A stretch of 64,000 bases of DNA, taken from DATBLE01 sp963808815 (GTDB lineage Bacteria; Actinomycetota; Thermoleophilia; Gaiellales; Gaiellaceae). Position 1 is the first letter of the stretch. Every line of letters starts with the position of its first letter. Where the stretch lies: the NCBI GenBank assembly GCA_963808815.1, contig CAWEGI010000019.1:1-64000 (forward strand), read 5' to 3'. The position numbers and the translations under genes were made by a program. Shown piece after piece: positions 35,954 through 43,952 of this stretch. A model generated the notes under the pieces. That model saw only the letters and a program-made list of their open reading frames with translations, made no database searches and was not told the DNA's origin.

Positions 35954-37477
35954 GTGAACGACGTCCCACACGTCGAGACGAGAGACCTCAGCAAGCGCTT
36001 CGGCGGCGTCCAGGCGCTGAACGAGGTCTCCGTCTCGGTCGTGCGGGGCAGGGTGCATGCCCTCGTCGGCGAGAACGGCGCGGGAAAATCGACCCTGGGG
36101 AAGCTGATCGCCGGCGTGCTGCAGCCGAACGGCGGCGACCTGCTCGTCGACGGCGAGGTCGTTCAGTTTCGCTCGCCGCGGGATGCGCTCCTGCACGGCG
36201 TAACGATGATCGCGCAGGAGATCAGCCTAGTCCCGACACGCAGCGTCGTCGAGAACGTCTTCCTCGGGATCGAGACCGCTCGTGCCGGCCACGTCGACCG
36301 CCGGTCCTTGCGGCGCCGCTACGACGAGCTCGAAGAGAAGGCGCAGTTCGGCATCTCGCCGGGGGTGCCTGTGGGGGCACTCAGGGTCGCGGAGCAGCAG
36401 AAGGTAGAGATCCTGCGGGCGCTCGCGCGCGCGGCGAAACTGATCGTCATGGACGAGCCTACCGCGGCGCTGACCGGCGACGAGGCGCAGAAGCTGCTCG
36501 AGATCGTCAGGGAACTCCGCGACCGTGGAACGACGATCGTCTACGTCTCTCACTTCCTCGAGGAGGTGCTCTCGATCGCGGACGACGTGACGGTGCTGCG
36601 GGACGGCCTGCTCGTGGAGACGGCCGCGGCGGCCGGCAAGTCCGCGGCCTCGATCGTCAGAGCCATGCTCGGGCGCACGATGGAGACGACATTCCCACCG
36701 AAGACACCGCCAGCAGCAGACGCTCCGGTCGTGCTCTCCGTTGAGAACCTCGCGACCAAAGGCTTCCTGCGGGACGTCTCGCTGGACGTTCGTAGGGGCG
36801 AGATCGTGGGCCTCGCCGGCCTCGTCGGCAGCGGCCGCACCGAGGTCGCCCGCGCGATCTTCGGCGCGGATCCAACCACCGGCGGCACGATCCGCCTCGA
36901 TGGCGAGGAGGTACGGATCGGCTCACCGCGGAAGGCGGTGCAGTTGGGCATCGCGCTCCTGCCCGAAAGCCGGAAGTCCCAGGGTCTTCTGATGGGCCGG
37001 TCGATCGCCGAGAACGTGACCCTGCCGCACCTCGAGCTCGTCTCACGGCACGGAAACATGTTGCGGCGCGTCGAACGGGCGTACGCGGACGACCTGATCC
37101 GTCGCGTCGACGTGCGCACACCGAACGCTGCCGTTCCGGTGTACGCGCTCTCCGGCGGAAACCAGCAGAAGGTGCTGTTCGCGAAGTGGCTCCTGCATCG
37201 ACCGCGGGTGCTGATCGCGGACGAGCCGACCCGCGGCGTCGACGTCGGCGCAAAACGTGCGATTTACGAGCTGCTCCAGTCTCTCGCCGCGGACGGGATG
37301 GCGGTACTGCTCATCTCCTCCGAGCTCGAGGAGGTGCTCGGCCTCGCCCATCGGGTCCTCGTCATGCGCGGCGGAGAGATCGTGAAGCGGCTCGACGGCG
37401 AGGCGATCACGGAAGATGCCGTGATCAGCGCGTCGTTCGCGACGGAGCTGGCGCTCGCGGGCGGAAGCACGGGATGA
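35954..37477 (+). CDS. Ribose-type ABC transporter ATP-binding protein, duplicated ATPase
   Basis: 507 residues with two ABC modules as in RbsA/MglA. The first has Walker A GENGAGKST, a degenerate signature (ALRVAEQQKVEILRAL) and Walker B LIVMDEPTAAL. The second has a degenerate Walker A (GLVGSGRTEVARA), a full signature YALSGGNQQKVLFAKWL and Walker B VLIADEPTRGVDVG. This asymmetry is normal for the family, so one site should be hydrolytically weak. GTG start 12 bases after the binding protein gene, and the stop overlaps the permease by ATGA. Confidence 0.93.
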   Translation: MNDVPHVETRDLSKRFGGVQALNEVSVSVVRGRVHALVGENGAGKSTLGKLIAGVLQPNGGDLLVDGEVVQFRSPRDALLHGVTMIAQEISLVPTRSVVENVFLGIETARAGHVDRRSLRRRYDELEEKAQFGISPGVPVGALRVAEQQKVEILRALARAAKLIVMDEPTAALTGDEAQKLLEIVRELRDRGTTIVYVSHFLEEVLSIADDVTVLRDGLLVETAAAAGKSAASIVRAMLGRTMETTFPPKTPPAADAPVVLSVENLATKGFLRDVSLDVRRGEIVGLAGLVGSGRTEVARAIFGADPTTGGTIRLDGEEVRIGSPRKAVQLGIALLPESRKSQGLLMGRSIAENVTLPHLELVSRHGNMLRRVERAYADDLIRRVDVRTPNAAVPVYALSGGNQQKVLFAKWLLHRPRVLIADEPTRGVDVGAKRAIYELLQSLAADGMAVLLISSELEEVLGLAHRVLVMRGGEIVKRLDGEAITEDAVISASFATELALAGGSTG

Positions 37478-38460
37478 GCATGCCTGACCAGACCGTAGGC
37501 GGCGCCCGGGTCGACTTCCACCGGCTGAAGAGCCTTTCAGTGATGCGCGACTACGGCATCGTGGCGGTCTTCGTCGCGCTCTTCGTCGTCCTCAGTCTCG
37601 CCAGTCCGGTGTTCTTCAGCCGGGTCAACCTGCTGAACATTCTCGACCAGTGGTCGGCGACATTGATTATCGCGGTGGCGGGCACGTTGGTGCTCATCGC
37701 CGGCGGCTTCGACCTCTCGGTCGGTTCGATCTACGCCTTCTCCGGCGTCATCGCCGCGCTCACCGTCGGCCACATCGGCGCCTGGGGCGCAATCCTGCTC
37801 GGCGTCGCAGCCGGACTCGGTTGTGGCGTCGTCAACGGGATCATCGCTACCTGGGGCCGGATCAACCCGTTCATCGCAACGCTCGCGACGAGCATCATGA
37901 TCGGCGGGTTCGCGCTCGTGCTTACCGGTGGGAACCTGATCAGCGTGCTCGACAACGGGCACTTCACTGTGCTCGGTCGGAGCGACTTCGAGACGATCAA
38001 GTACTCCGTCTGGACGCTTCTCGCCTTCACGCTCCTCTGCGGCTACCTCCTGTCGCGAACGACCTACGGCCGCCGCGTCTACGCCTCGGGCGGCAATCCC
38101 GAGGCCGCCCGCCTTTCGGGCGTGCGCGTCAACCTCGTCAAGGCGTCGACGTTTGCGCTGAGTGGGACAGCTGCAGGCATCGCCGGCGTGATCGTCTCTT
38201 CGCGCGTCGCGACCGGCCAGGCAGACTCGGGCGGGCTCGGGATTGCTCTCGACGCGGTTGCCGGGATCGTCATCGGCGGGACGTCGATCCTCGGCGGCGC
38301 CGGGGCGATCTGGCGGACGGTGCTCGGCGTCCTACTCCTCGCCATGATCGGAAACGGCTTCAACCTACTGAACGTCAATTCGACCTACCAGCGCATCTTC
38401 CAGGGCGCGATCATCGTGTTCGCAGTCGGTGTCGACGCTTGGTCGCGGCGCTCGGCCTAA
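37474..38460 (+). CDS. Ribose-type ABC transporter permease
   Basis: 328-residue RbsC-like membrane protein with 8-10 hydrophobic segments. Landmarks: LVLIAGGFDLSVGSIYAFSG, INPFIATLATSIMIGGFALV and RRVYASGGNPEAARLSGVRV (coupling loop), GTSILGGAGAIWRTVLGVLL. It completes a three-gene importer with one permease (homodimer expected). Its stop overlaps the stop of the convergent alpha/beta hydrolase by four bases. Confidence 0.93.
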   Translation: MSMPDQTVGGARVDFHRLKSLSVMRDYGIVAVFVALFVVLSLASPVFFSRVNLLNILDQWSATLIIAVAGTLVLIAGGFDLSVGSIYAFSGVIAALTVGHIGAWGAILLGVAAGLGCGVVNGIIATWGRINPFIATLATSIMIGGFALVLTGGNLISVLDNGHFTVLGRSDFETIKYSVWTLLAFTLLCGYLLSRTTYGRRVYASGGNPEAARLSGVRVNLVKASTFALSGTAAGIAGVIVSSRVATGQADSGGLGIALDAVAGIVIGGTSILGGAGAIWRTVLGVLLLAMIGNGFNLLNVNSTYQRIFQGAIIVFAVGVDAWSRRSA

Positions 38461-39251
38461 CGGCGTAGGAACGCGAGCACAGCCTCTCCGAACGCGGCAG
38501 GAGCCTCGACAAAGGGGAGGTGGCCGACGCCTTCCCAGACGTGGTACGACGCGTGCGGAATCGCGGCCCGCAGCGCGTCCGCGTGGTCAGGACGGCAGAC
38601 GAGGTCGAATTCGCCTGCGGTGACGAGCGTCGGTGCGGTCACGACGCCGAGACGGTCGATGGCGTCGTGGGCGACGCAAGCGCGGACGTGGTCGCGAAAG
38701 CCGTCGGCGGACGAGGGCGGGGCGCCGGCGATCAGCTCGAGCCACTGCTGCACGACCTCTGGGTGCGCGTCGTAGAACGCTGGGGTCATCGCCCAGAGGA
38801 GCATGTGCTCCCATACGGCCACAGGCCCGACTGCATCGGCGAGTCGACCCCACGACTCGAACAGGGCGGCGAGGTATGGGTCGGCCCTGCCCCACGTGCA
38901 GTGCAGCTGCAGCGACGCGACGAGATCGGGCCGGCGCAGCGCCAGCTCTTGCGAGATCGCGCCGCCCATCGAGTGGCCGAACAGGTGCGCCTGCCCGACG
39001 CCGAGGGAGTCGAGGAGCGCGGCCGCGACGTCGGCCAGGAGTCCGGTCGAGCAGCGCCGGCTGCTGCGCTCGCTCTCTCCTGCGCCCGGATTGTCGAGCG
39101 TGATCGCGCGGAACCCCTCCGCGGCAAGCCAGGCAGCCGTCTGCGCGGTCGATGAACGATCGGCGCCGATGCCGTTGAACACGACCACCGCGGGCCCGTC
39201 GCCGATGGAGTCCCAGCCGACACGCAGCCCCTCGAGCTGCGAGACGGGCAT
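38457..39251 (-). CDS. Alpha/beta hydrolase
   Basis: 264-residue hydrolase. Oxyanion-turn VVVFNGIGADRS, catalytic Ser in HLFGHSMGGAIS, acid in TLVTAGEFDLVCRPD and His in WEGVGHLPFVEAP. The closest functional relatives are 3-oxoadipate-enol-lactonase-like and other esterases, so substrate is open. It is the last gene of a three-gene set with HyuA-like and DUF917 genes; the equivalent in the left module is the frameshifted hydrolase at 11187-11904. ATG overlaps the DUF917 stop (TGATG). Confidence 0.88.
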   Translation of the reverse strand: MPVSQLEGLRVGWDSIGDGPAVVVFNGIGADRSSTAQTAAWLAAEGFRAITLDNPGAGESERSSRRCSTGLLADVAAALLDSLGVGQAHLFGHSMGGAISQELALRRPDLVASLQLHCTWGRADPYLAALFESWGRLADAVGPVAVWEHMLLWAMTPAFYDAHPEVVQQWLELIAGAPPSSADGFRDHVRACVAHDAIDRLGVVTAPTLVTAGEFDLVCRPDHADALRAAIPHASYHVWEGVGHLPFVEAPAAFGEAVLAFLRR

Positions 39252-40366
39252 CAACGTGGGCCGTTGCGGGCGGCGCGGCGGTCGGCCGCCGCTCGGCGGT
39301 CCTCGATCGGCACGTAGTCGACGTCGTAGCCGAAGTAGCGTGGCCCTACCAGCTCGAGCCCCTCGGGCGTGCGCCACCGTGGGTCGCATGGTGCCGCGAT
39401 CACCGTGACGCGAAACCCGTAGCGCATTTCCTCGGTCGTGATGGGTTCGCCGGTCTCGGAGTCCAGCATGATGATCAGGTCGGGCACGGACGCGGCGATC
39501 TTGCCGTCGAGTCTGGCGACGAGATGCTCGTTCTGGACGTCGAGCACGAGTGCGGAACCCGCGCTGTCGCCGGTTCCCTCGAGCTTGGCCTCGGCCTTCG
39601 CGAATCCGGCGTCGGTTCGGCGTGCGATGTCGACGATCTTCCCTTGGAAGAGCCGGAAGGCACCGATCCGCTCCTGCACTGCCGCCACGACGTCGCCGTG
39701 CGCCGCTGCAGTCTCGCGCGCCACCCGTCCGATGTCCTCCGCAAGCAGGAGAGTGCGCGGGACGGTCATCTGTTTCAACTGGGCACCCGTCATCGCGTAG
39801 AGCGCGATCATTGCGGAGCAACCCATGTCGATCGTGACGGAGCGCGCGATCCGCTCGGTCCAGTGGTTCGAGATCGTGCTGATGACAACGCTGTTGCCCT
39901 TCTCGTCAGCCATCGCCATCGGCGTCGCCGACACTCCGGAGAGCGACGGGAGGCACATCTGCAGCTCGGGAAAGGCGCGGCCCATGAGGTCGGCGTCGAC
40001 GACCGGCAGGCCGAGTTGCGCGGCAAGCGTGAACGGTGTGACGGAGTTGAGGCCGCCCGCCTCGGCAGAGACCGTGTGCGTGATCGGCCGGCCAAGGTAC
40101 TCCTCGAGCGCCTTGAACGCGACGACGATCTCGTTCCCGGCCGGAAGCTTCTCGACCATGATCGTCGGGGCGCCCATCATCGCAGCCGGCACGACGAGCG
40201 CGTCGTCAGGAACCTCTTCCGGATCGACGACCGTGATCGGGCCATGCTCCTCGATCGCCTGCCGCGCGAGCAGCGTTCCGACATAGGGATTGCCGCCGCC
40301 GCCTGTGCCGAGGACGGCCGCGCCGAACGCGAGATTGTCGAGCTGCTCCGAGCGGAACTCACGCAC
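39251..40366 (-). CDS. DUF917-family protein
   Basis: 371 residues, intact. Key features: N-terminal FGAAVLGTGGGGNPYVGTLL (glycine loop), MMGAPTIMVEKLP, AEAGGLNSVTPFTLAAQLG, VVDADLMGRAFPELQMC and a C-terminal domain with VARLDGKIAASVPDLIIMLD and ITTEEMRYGFRVTVIA. Pfam relates DUF917 to S-methyl-thiohydantoin desulfurase; in most genomes it follows a HyuA-like gene as here, and it overlaps HyuA by eight bases. It likely forms a functional unit with that protein. Two further copies, one broken and one stub, occur in this window. Confidence 0.9.
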   Translation of the reverse strand: MREFRSEQLDNLAFGAAVLGTGGGGNPYVGTLLARQAIEEHGPITVVDPEEVPDDALVVPAAMMGAPTIMVEKLPAGNEIVVAFKALEEYLGRPITHTVSAEAGGLNSVTPFTLAAQLGLPVVDADLMGRAFPELQMCLPSLSGVSATPMAMADEKGNSVVISTISNHWTERIARSVTIDMGCSAMIALYAMTGAQLKQMTVPRTLLLAEDIGRVARETAAAHGDVVAAVQERIGAFRLFQGKIVDIARRTDAGFAKAEAKLEGTGDSAGSALVLDVQNEHLVARLDGKIAASVPDLIIMLDSETGEPITTEEMRYGFRVTVIAAPCDPRWRTPEGLELVGPRYFGYDVDYVPIEDRRAAADRRAARNGPR

Positions 40367-41915
40367 TTTCGAACCTCCCGATCTCGAGGTCGCCGACTGC
40401 CTTCACCTTGATCCGCGTGGCGTTGCCCGGGATGTACGGCAGCGGCACGTCCTCGACGTCGACAATTCGCACGGACGAGGCGGTCGCGCCTGCCGCGACG
40501 GCCTTGTCGACCGCCTCGGACTTCGCCTGGTCGAGCGCGGCGTCTCGCGTCAGCTGGTCGAGGGAAAACACCCGCTCGACTTCGCCGCCGACCTGAGCGA
40601 TCGCCGCGCCGATCGCATTGGCGACGGCGAAGTGGTCGGGCCGAACGAGATGGGAGGCGCCCGGCAGCGCGTCGCCGAGCAGAACGCTGCCACCTCCGAC
40701 GACGACGACCGGGATCGGGTCGGGGCTGGTCTTCATTCGATCGACCGTCTCCGCGAGCATTCGCTCCACGTCGGCGAGACCTCGATCGACGAGACCGGCA
40801 TCGAGACCGGCGACGGCGGAGGGATCGCCGAACGAGGCTCGCCCGCCCGCGACCGCGAGATCGCTCGCGGTCAGTGTCTCCCCGCCGAACACGAGCGCCC
40901 GGGACGGCAGCTCGTACCCGACGCTGTCCGGACCGATCGTCGGCTCGTCGCCGCGGACGTAGGAGCCGCCGCCGAGACCGAGCGAGAGGACGTCCGGCAT
41001 GCGGAAGTTCGTCCGCACGCCGCCGACGTCGACCGACACGGACGCTTCGCGCGGAAACCCGTGTTGCAGTACGCCTACATCGGATGTAGTGCCGCCGATG
41101 TCGACCACCGCACAGTCTTCTAGGCCCGAGAGGAGCGCCGCGCCGCGCATCGAGTTTGTCGGCCCCGAGGCGAACGTCGCGACCGGGTATCTCTCGGCGA
41201 AGTCCACGCTCATCAGCGTGCCGTCGTTCTGACTCAAGTACACCGGTGCCTCGATCCCGAGCTCCGCGAGCGCGGAGCGGAACGCGGCCACGATGTGCTC
41301 GGCAAGGTCGCGCAGACACGCGTTCATCACCGTCGCGTTCTCGCGCTCGAGCAGGCCGATTCGGCCGATCTCGTGAGAGAGACTGATCGACAGGCCCGGC
41401 AGCTCCTCGCCGAGAATCGCTGCGGCCTCTTCCTCCAGAGCAGCGTTCACCGGAGAGAACACGGACGAGATGGCGATGGACCGGATGCTGCGTCCGCGGA
41501 TGTCCTCCGCCACGCGCAACAGTTCGTCCCGGTCGAGCGGCGAGATTTCGCGGCCGTCGAACTCGTGCCCGCCATGGCAGAGATAGACGTGCGCCGCGAT
41601 CGCTTTGCGCAGCCGTGGCGGCCAGTCCACGAGCGGCGGCAGCGCGCGGGTCGCTGGCAGGCCGAGACGCACCACCGCCGTGGGAACGAGCCGCTTGGCC
41701 TCGACGACGGCGTTCGTGAAGTGTGTGGTGCCGATCATCACGGCCTGGATGTCGGAGGCCGAGGCGCCGCTCTGCTCGACGAGCCCGCGCAGCGCGGACA
41801 CGATCCCGGACGTGACGTCGGCCGTGGTACCCGTCTTCACCTCGGCCAGCACGTGCATGCCGTCCATCAGCACGGCGTCCGTGTTCGTCCCCCCGACGTC
41901 GATACCGATCCGCAC
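40359..41915 (-). CDS. Hydantoinase/oxoprolinase family protein (DUF917-associated type)
   Basis: 518 residues, shorter than classical HyuA (about 675) and typical of the DUF917-linked subgroup. Nucleotide-site motifs: RIGIDVGGTNTDAVLMDG (N terminus), CAVVDIGGTTSDVGVLQ (about 270) and PVVVVGGGSVLLGDALPG (about 390). GTG start eight bases after AGGAGGGAG. First gene of a three-gene leftward set; the divergent neighbour is a hydantoin-racemase-like gene, consistent with a cyclic amide substrate. Confidence 0.9.
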   Translation of the reverse strand: MRIGIDVGGTNTDAVLMDGMHVLAEVKTGTTADVTSGIVSALRGLVEQSGASASDIQAVMIGTTHFTNAVVEAKRLVPTAVVRLGLPATRALPPLVDWPPRLRKAIAAHVYLCHGGHEFDGREISPLDRDELLRVAEDIRGRSIRSIAISSVFSPVNAALEEEAAAILGEELPGLSISLSHEIGRIGLLERENATVMNACLRDLAEHIVAAFRSALAELGIEAPVYLSQNDGTLMSVDFAERYPVATFASGPTNSMRGAALLSGLEDCAVVDIGGTTSDVGVLQHGFPREASVSVDVGGVRTNFRMPDVLSLGLGGGSYVRGDEPTIGPDSVGYELPSRALVFGGETLTASDLAVAGGRASFGDPSAVAGLDAGLVDRGLADVERMLAETVDRMKTSPDPIPVVVVGGGSVLLGDALPGASHLVRPDHFAVANAIGAAIAQVGGEVERVFSLDQLTRDAALDQAKSEAVDKAVAAGATASSVRIVDVEDVPLPYIPGNATRIKVKAVGDLEIGRFESA

Positions 41916-41953
41916 CCGCGCTCCCTCCTGCCGAATCCCGCCAGCGCTGCGGG

Positions 41954-41982
41954 TTGACGTATCTAACAGAAAGCGATTTGCT
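41954..41982 (+). promoter_or_regulatory. Candidate promoter of the racemase gene
   Basis: TTGACG at 41954-41959 followed by TTTGCT 17 bases later, 37 bases upstream of the racemase ATG, in the 103-base gap between divergent genes. Shares its -35 hexamer with the promoters at 6290 and 9113, but lacks their AAGGTTCA. Confidence 0.4.
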
Positions 41983-42018
41983 CTTTCAACCCTTCCCCTT
42001 GCAGCCGAGGAGCGTCAC

Positions 42019-42768
42019 ATGCATATCCGCGTCATCACGCCGATCACGACCCCCGGTTTCACCGCCGCGTCGGACTTCGAGCCGCTCGCCCGTGCCGACA
42101 CGATCGTCAGCCAATTCGAACTCGACGTCGGCCCCGCCTCGATCGAGTCCGCCTTCGACGAGGCGCTCGCACTGCCGGACACGATCGCGAAGATCGTGCA
42201 GGCCGAGCAGGAGGGTGTCGATGCAGTCGTCGTCGACTGTTTCGGCGACCCCGGCGTGGACGCGGGACGAGAGGCGACGGAGATGCTCGTCCTCGGTCCG
42301 GCCCAGACCTCGATGCACCTGGCGGCGCTGCTCGGCCAGAAGTTCTCCGTCGTCACCGTCCTCGAGGCGGTCGTACCGATGCTCGAGGATCTGGCGACGA
42401 AGTACGGCCTCGCCGACAAACTCTGCTCGATCCGCACGGTCGACATCCCGGTGCTCGAGCTCGACCAGCACGAGCGGCTCGTGCGTGCGCTGGCGGACGA
42501 GGCTGTGAAAGCCGTCGAGGAGGACGGCGCCCACGTGATCGTCTTCGGGTGCACTGGCATGCGCGGCTGCGCCGCCGGACTGCGGGCCGACCTCGCCGCG
42601 CGCGGTTACCCGGGGATCCCGGTGATCGATCCCGTGATCGCGGCGTTCAAGCTCGCCGAGGCGATCGTGGACCTTGGTCTCGCGCCGTCGAAGCGCACGT
42701 ACACGACTCCTCGCGAGAAGGCGCTGCCGGGCTTCGAGCATCTGTCGCTCGCGCAGACCGCTTCCTGA
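42019..42768 (+). CDS. Hydantoin/allantoin racemase-like protein (Asp/Glu racemase superfamily)
   Basis: 249-residue cofactor-independent racemase. The N terminus HIRVITPITTPGF matches hydantoin racemases, and the two catalytic Cys are in VVVDCFGDPG (about 75) and IVFGCTGMRGC (about 180). The family interconverts D- and L-5-substituted hydantoins or allantoin. The start is an ATG after GAGGAG. Being divergent from a HyuA/DUF917 set and close to two HyuAB pairs, it fits a pathway in which only one enantiomer is opened. Confidence 0.9.
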   Translation: MHIRVITPITTPGFTAASDFEPLARADTIVSQFELDVGPASIESAFDEALALPDTIAKIVQAEQEGVDAVVVDCFGDPGVDAGREATEMLVLGPAQTSMHLAALLGQKFSVVTVLEAVVPMLEDLATKYGLADKLCSIRTVDIPVLELDQHERLVRALADEAVKAVEEDGAHVIVFGCTGMRGCAAGLRADLAARGYPGIPVIDPVIAAFKLAEAIVDLGLAPSKRTYTTPREKALPGFEHLSLAQTAS

Positions 42769-42791
42769 CCCCAACACCGGAGGTTTCCCCG

Positions 42792-43013
42792 ATGACCCAG
42801 GACGGCCCGCCTGTCGGTCTCGTCCTTGGGAGCGCGCTGCCGCCCGAGCGCTGCGTCGAGATCGCTCACCGCGGCGAGCAGCTCGGCTTCGCCGAGCTCT
42901 GGCTCGCGGAGGACTGCTTCTTCACCGGCGGCATCGCCGGAGCAGCCGCCGTTCTGGGTGCGACGAGGCGGATCCCGGGCGGGCCACGCGAGGTGCTCTC
43001 ACGGCTGGGATGA
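42792..43013 (+). pseudogene. LLM-class oxidoreductase N-terminal stub (73 aa)
   Basis: The peptide (MTQDGPPVGLVLGSALPPE, then ELWLAEDCFFTGGIAGAAAV) aligns closely with the first 58 residues of the intact LLM enzyme at 15490-16482, then turns into an unrelated tail (GGPREVLSRLG) and stops. About 80 percent of the barrel is missing, so it cannot be an enzyme. The stop overlaps the GntR start by ATGA. The same end-to-next-gene arrangement is seen for the DUF917 stub at 17788. Confidence 0.78.
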
Positions 43014-43822
43014 CGCCGTTCGCGGAGCCCATTCGCACCCCGCGGACGTTCGAGGCCGCGATCGAAGAGGTGCTTGCTGCGATCGCGCGCGCGCATCTAC
43101 GAAATGGCGATCGCCTACCCAACGAGGGCGACCTCGCGCGCCAGCTCGGCATCTCGAAACCGACGTTGCGGCAGGGCCTCCGTGTGCTCGAGCGGTCGGG
43201 TGTGCTCGCTGTACGCCCCGGCAAGGGCGGCGGCATTTTCGTCACGTCCGAGCTTCTGCCGTATGACGTCGTCTCCGTGAACGTCGGCCTCGAGACGGAG
43301 AACGTCATCGAGATCCTTCGCGGTCGAAGGATCCTCGAGACCGCCGTCGCCTATGAAGCGAGCACGGCCGCGACGCCGGCCGATATCGAAGAGCTGCAGC
43401 GAACGATCCGGCTTCTCCGGGAGAGCGGCGGCGAACGCCAGCGCTTCACGAGAGGCGACGCGATGTTCCACCAGGCACTCGCCCATGCGAGCCACAATCG
43501 CCTGCTCGTCGAGGCGATGCGGTTGGTGGCTCGCCAGCTCGCCCCGCTCCGAGACATGCTGCTGCGGGACGCAAGCGACGTCGATCGCATGGTCGACGTC
43601 CACACGAGGCAGCTACGTGCGATCCGCAACCAAGAGCGCGCCGCACTCGATACCGTGCTCGACGAACATTTCCGGATGCTCGAGGACCGCTTTGCCGACT
43701 CGCTCGGCCAGACATGGAGCGCGTTGTTCGGGGCCGGCCGCGCGCGACCCGCTCCACCCTTCGAGCCGGCATGGCAGAAGCTCGCCCGACTGCCTGGTGA
43801 CTATCGGGCCAGGGCTGGCTGA
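43010..43822 (+). CDS. GntR/FadR-family transcriptional regulator
   Basis: 270 residues. Winged helix (about 12-80) with RLPNEGDLARQLGISKPTLR and VLAVRPGKGGGIFV in the wing, followed by an FCD-like helical domain with ILRGRRILETAVAYEAS, TRGDAMFHQALAHASHNRL (metal-site Asp and His) and VHTRQLRAIRNQERAALD. Probably controls the racemase and the divergent HyuA/DUF917/hydrolase set, as the other GntR gene controls the left module. The ATG sits inside the end of the LLM stub, so its original promoter region may have been lost and expression may depend on read-through from the racemase. Confidence 0.87.
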   Translation: MTPFAEPIRTPRTFEAAIEEVLAAIARAHLRNGDRLPNEGDLARQLGISKPTLRQGLRVLERSGVLAVRPGKGGGIFVTSELLPYDVVSVNVGLETENVIEILRGRRILETAVAYEASTAATPADIEELQRTIRLLRESGGERQRFTRGDAMFHQALAHASHNRLLVEAMRLVARQLAPLRDMLLRDASDVDRMVDVHTRQLRAIRNQERAALDTVLDEHFRMLEDRFADSLGQTWSALFGAGRARPAPPFEPAWQKLARLPGDYRARAG

Positions 43823-43952
43823 GAGCGGTGGCGGTGCTGCTCGAGAGCTCGGTGCTCGACGAGAAGTCGCTCCGGGCGATCGGGTCACTCTGTACGCGCC
43901 GAACTCGTGGGAGTGGATCGTGAGCTACTACGGCCTGGATGGTTGTTGCTGA
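43821..43952 (+). pseudogene. AMP-dependent acyl-CoA synthetase fragment (43 codons)
   Basis: Starting right at the GntR stop, one frame reads AARELGARREVAPGDRVTLY, then APNSWEWIVSYYG, the well-known N-terminal region of FadD-type AMP-forming ligases, and then stops after LDGCC. No start codon and no ATP-binding region remain. The frame ends at a TGA that overlaps the MFS start (TGATG). It is a remnant trapped between two genes. Confidence 0.68.
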
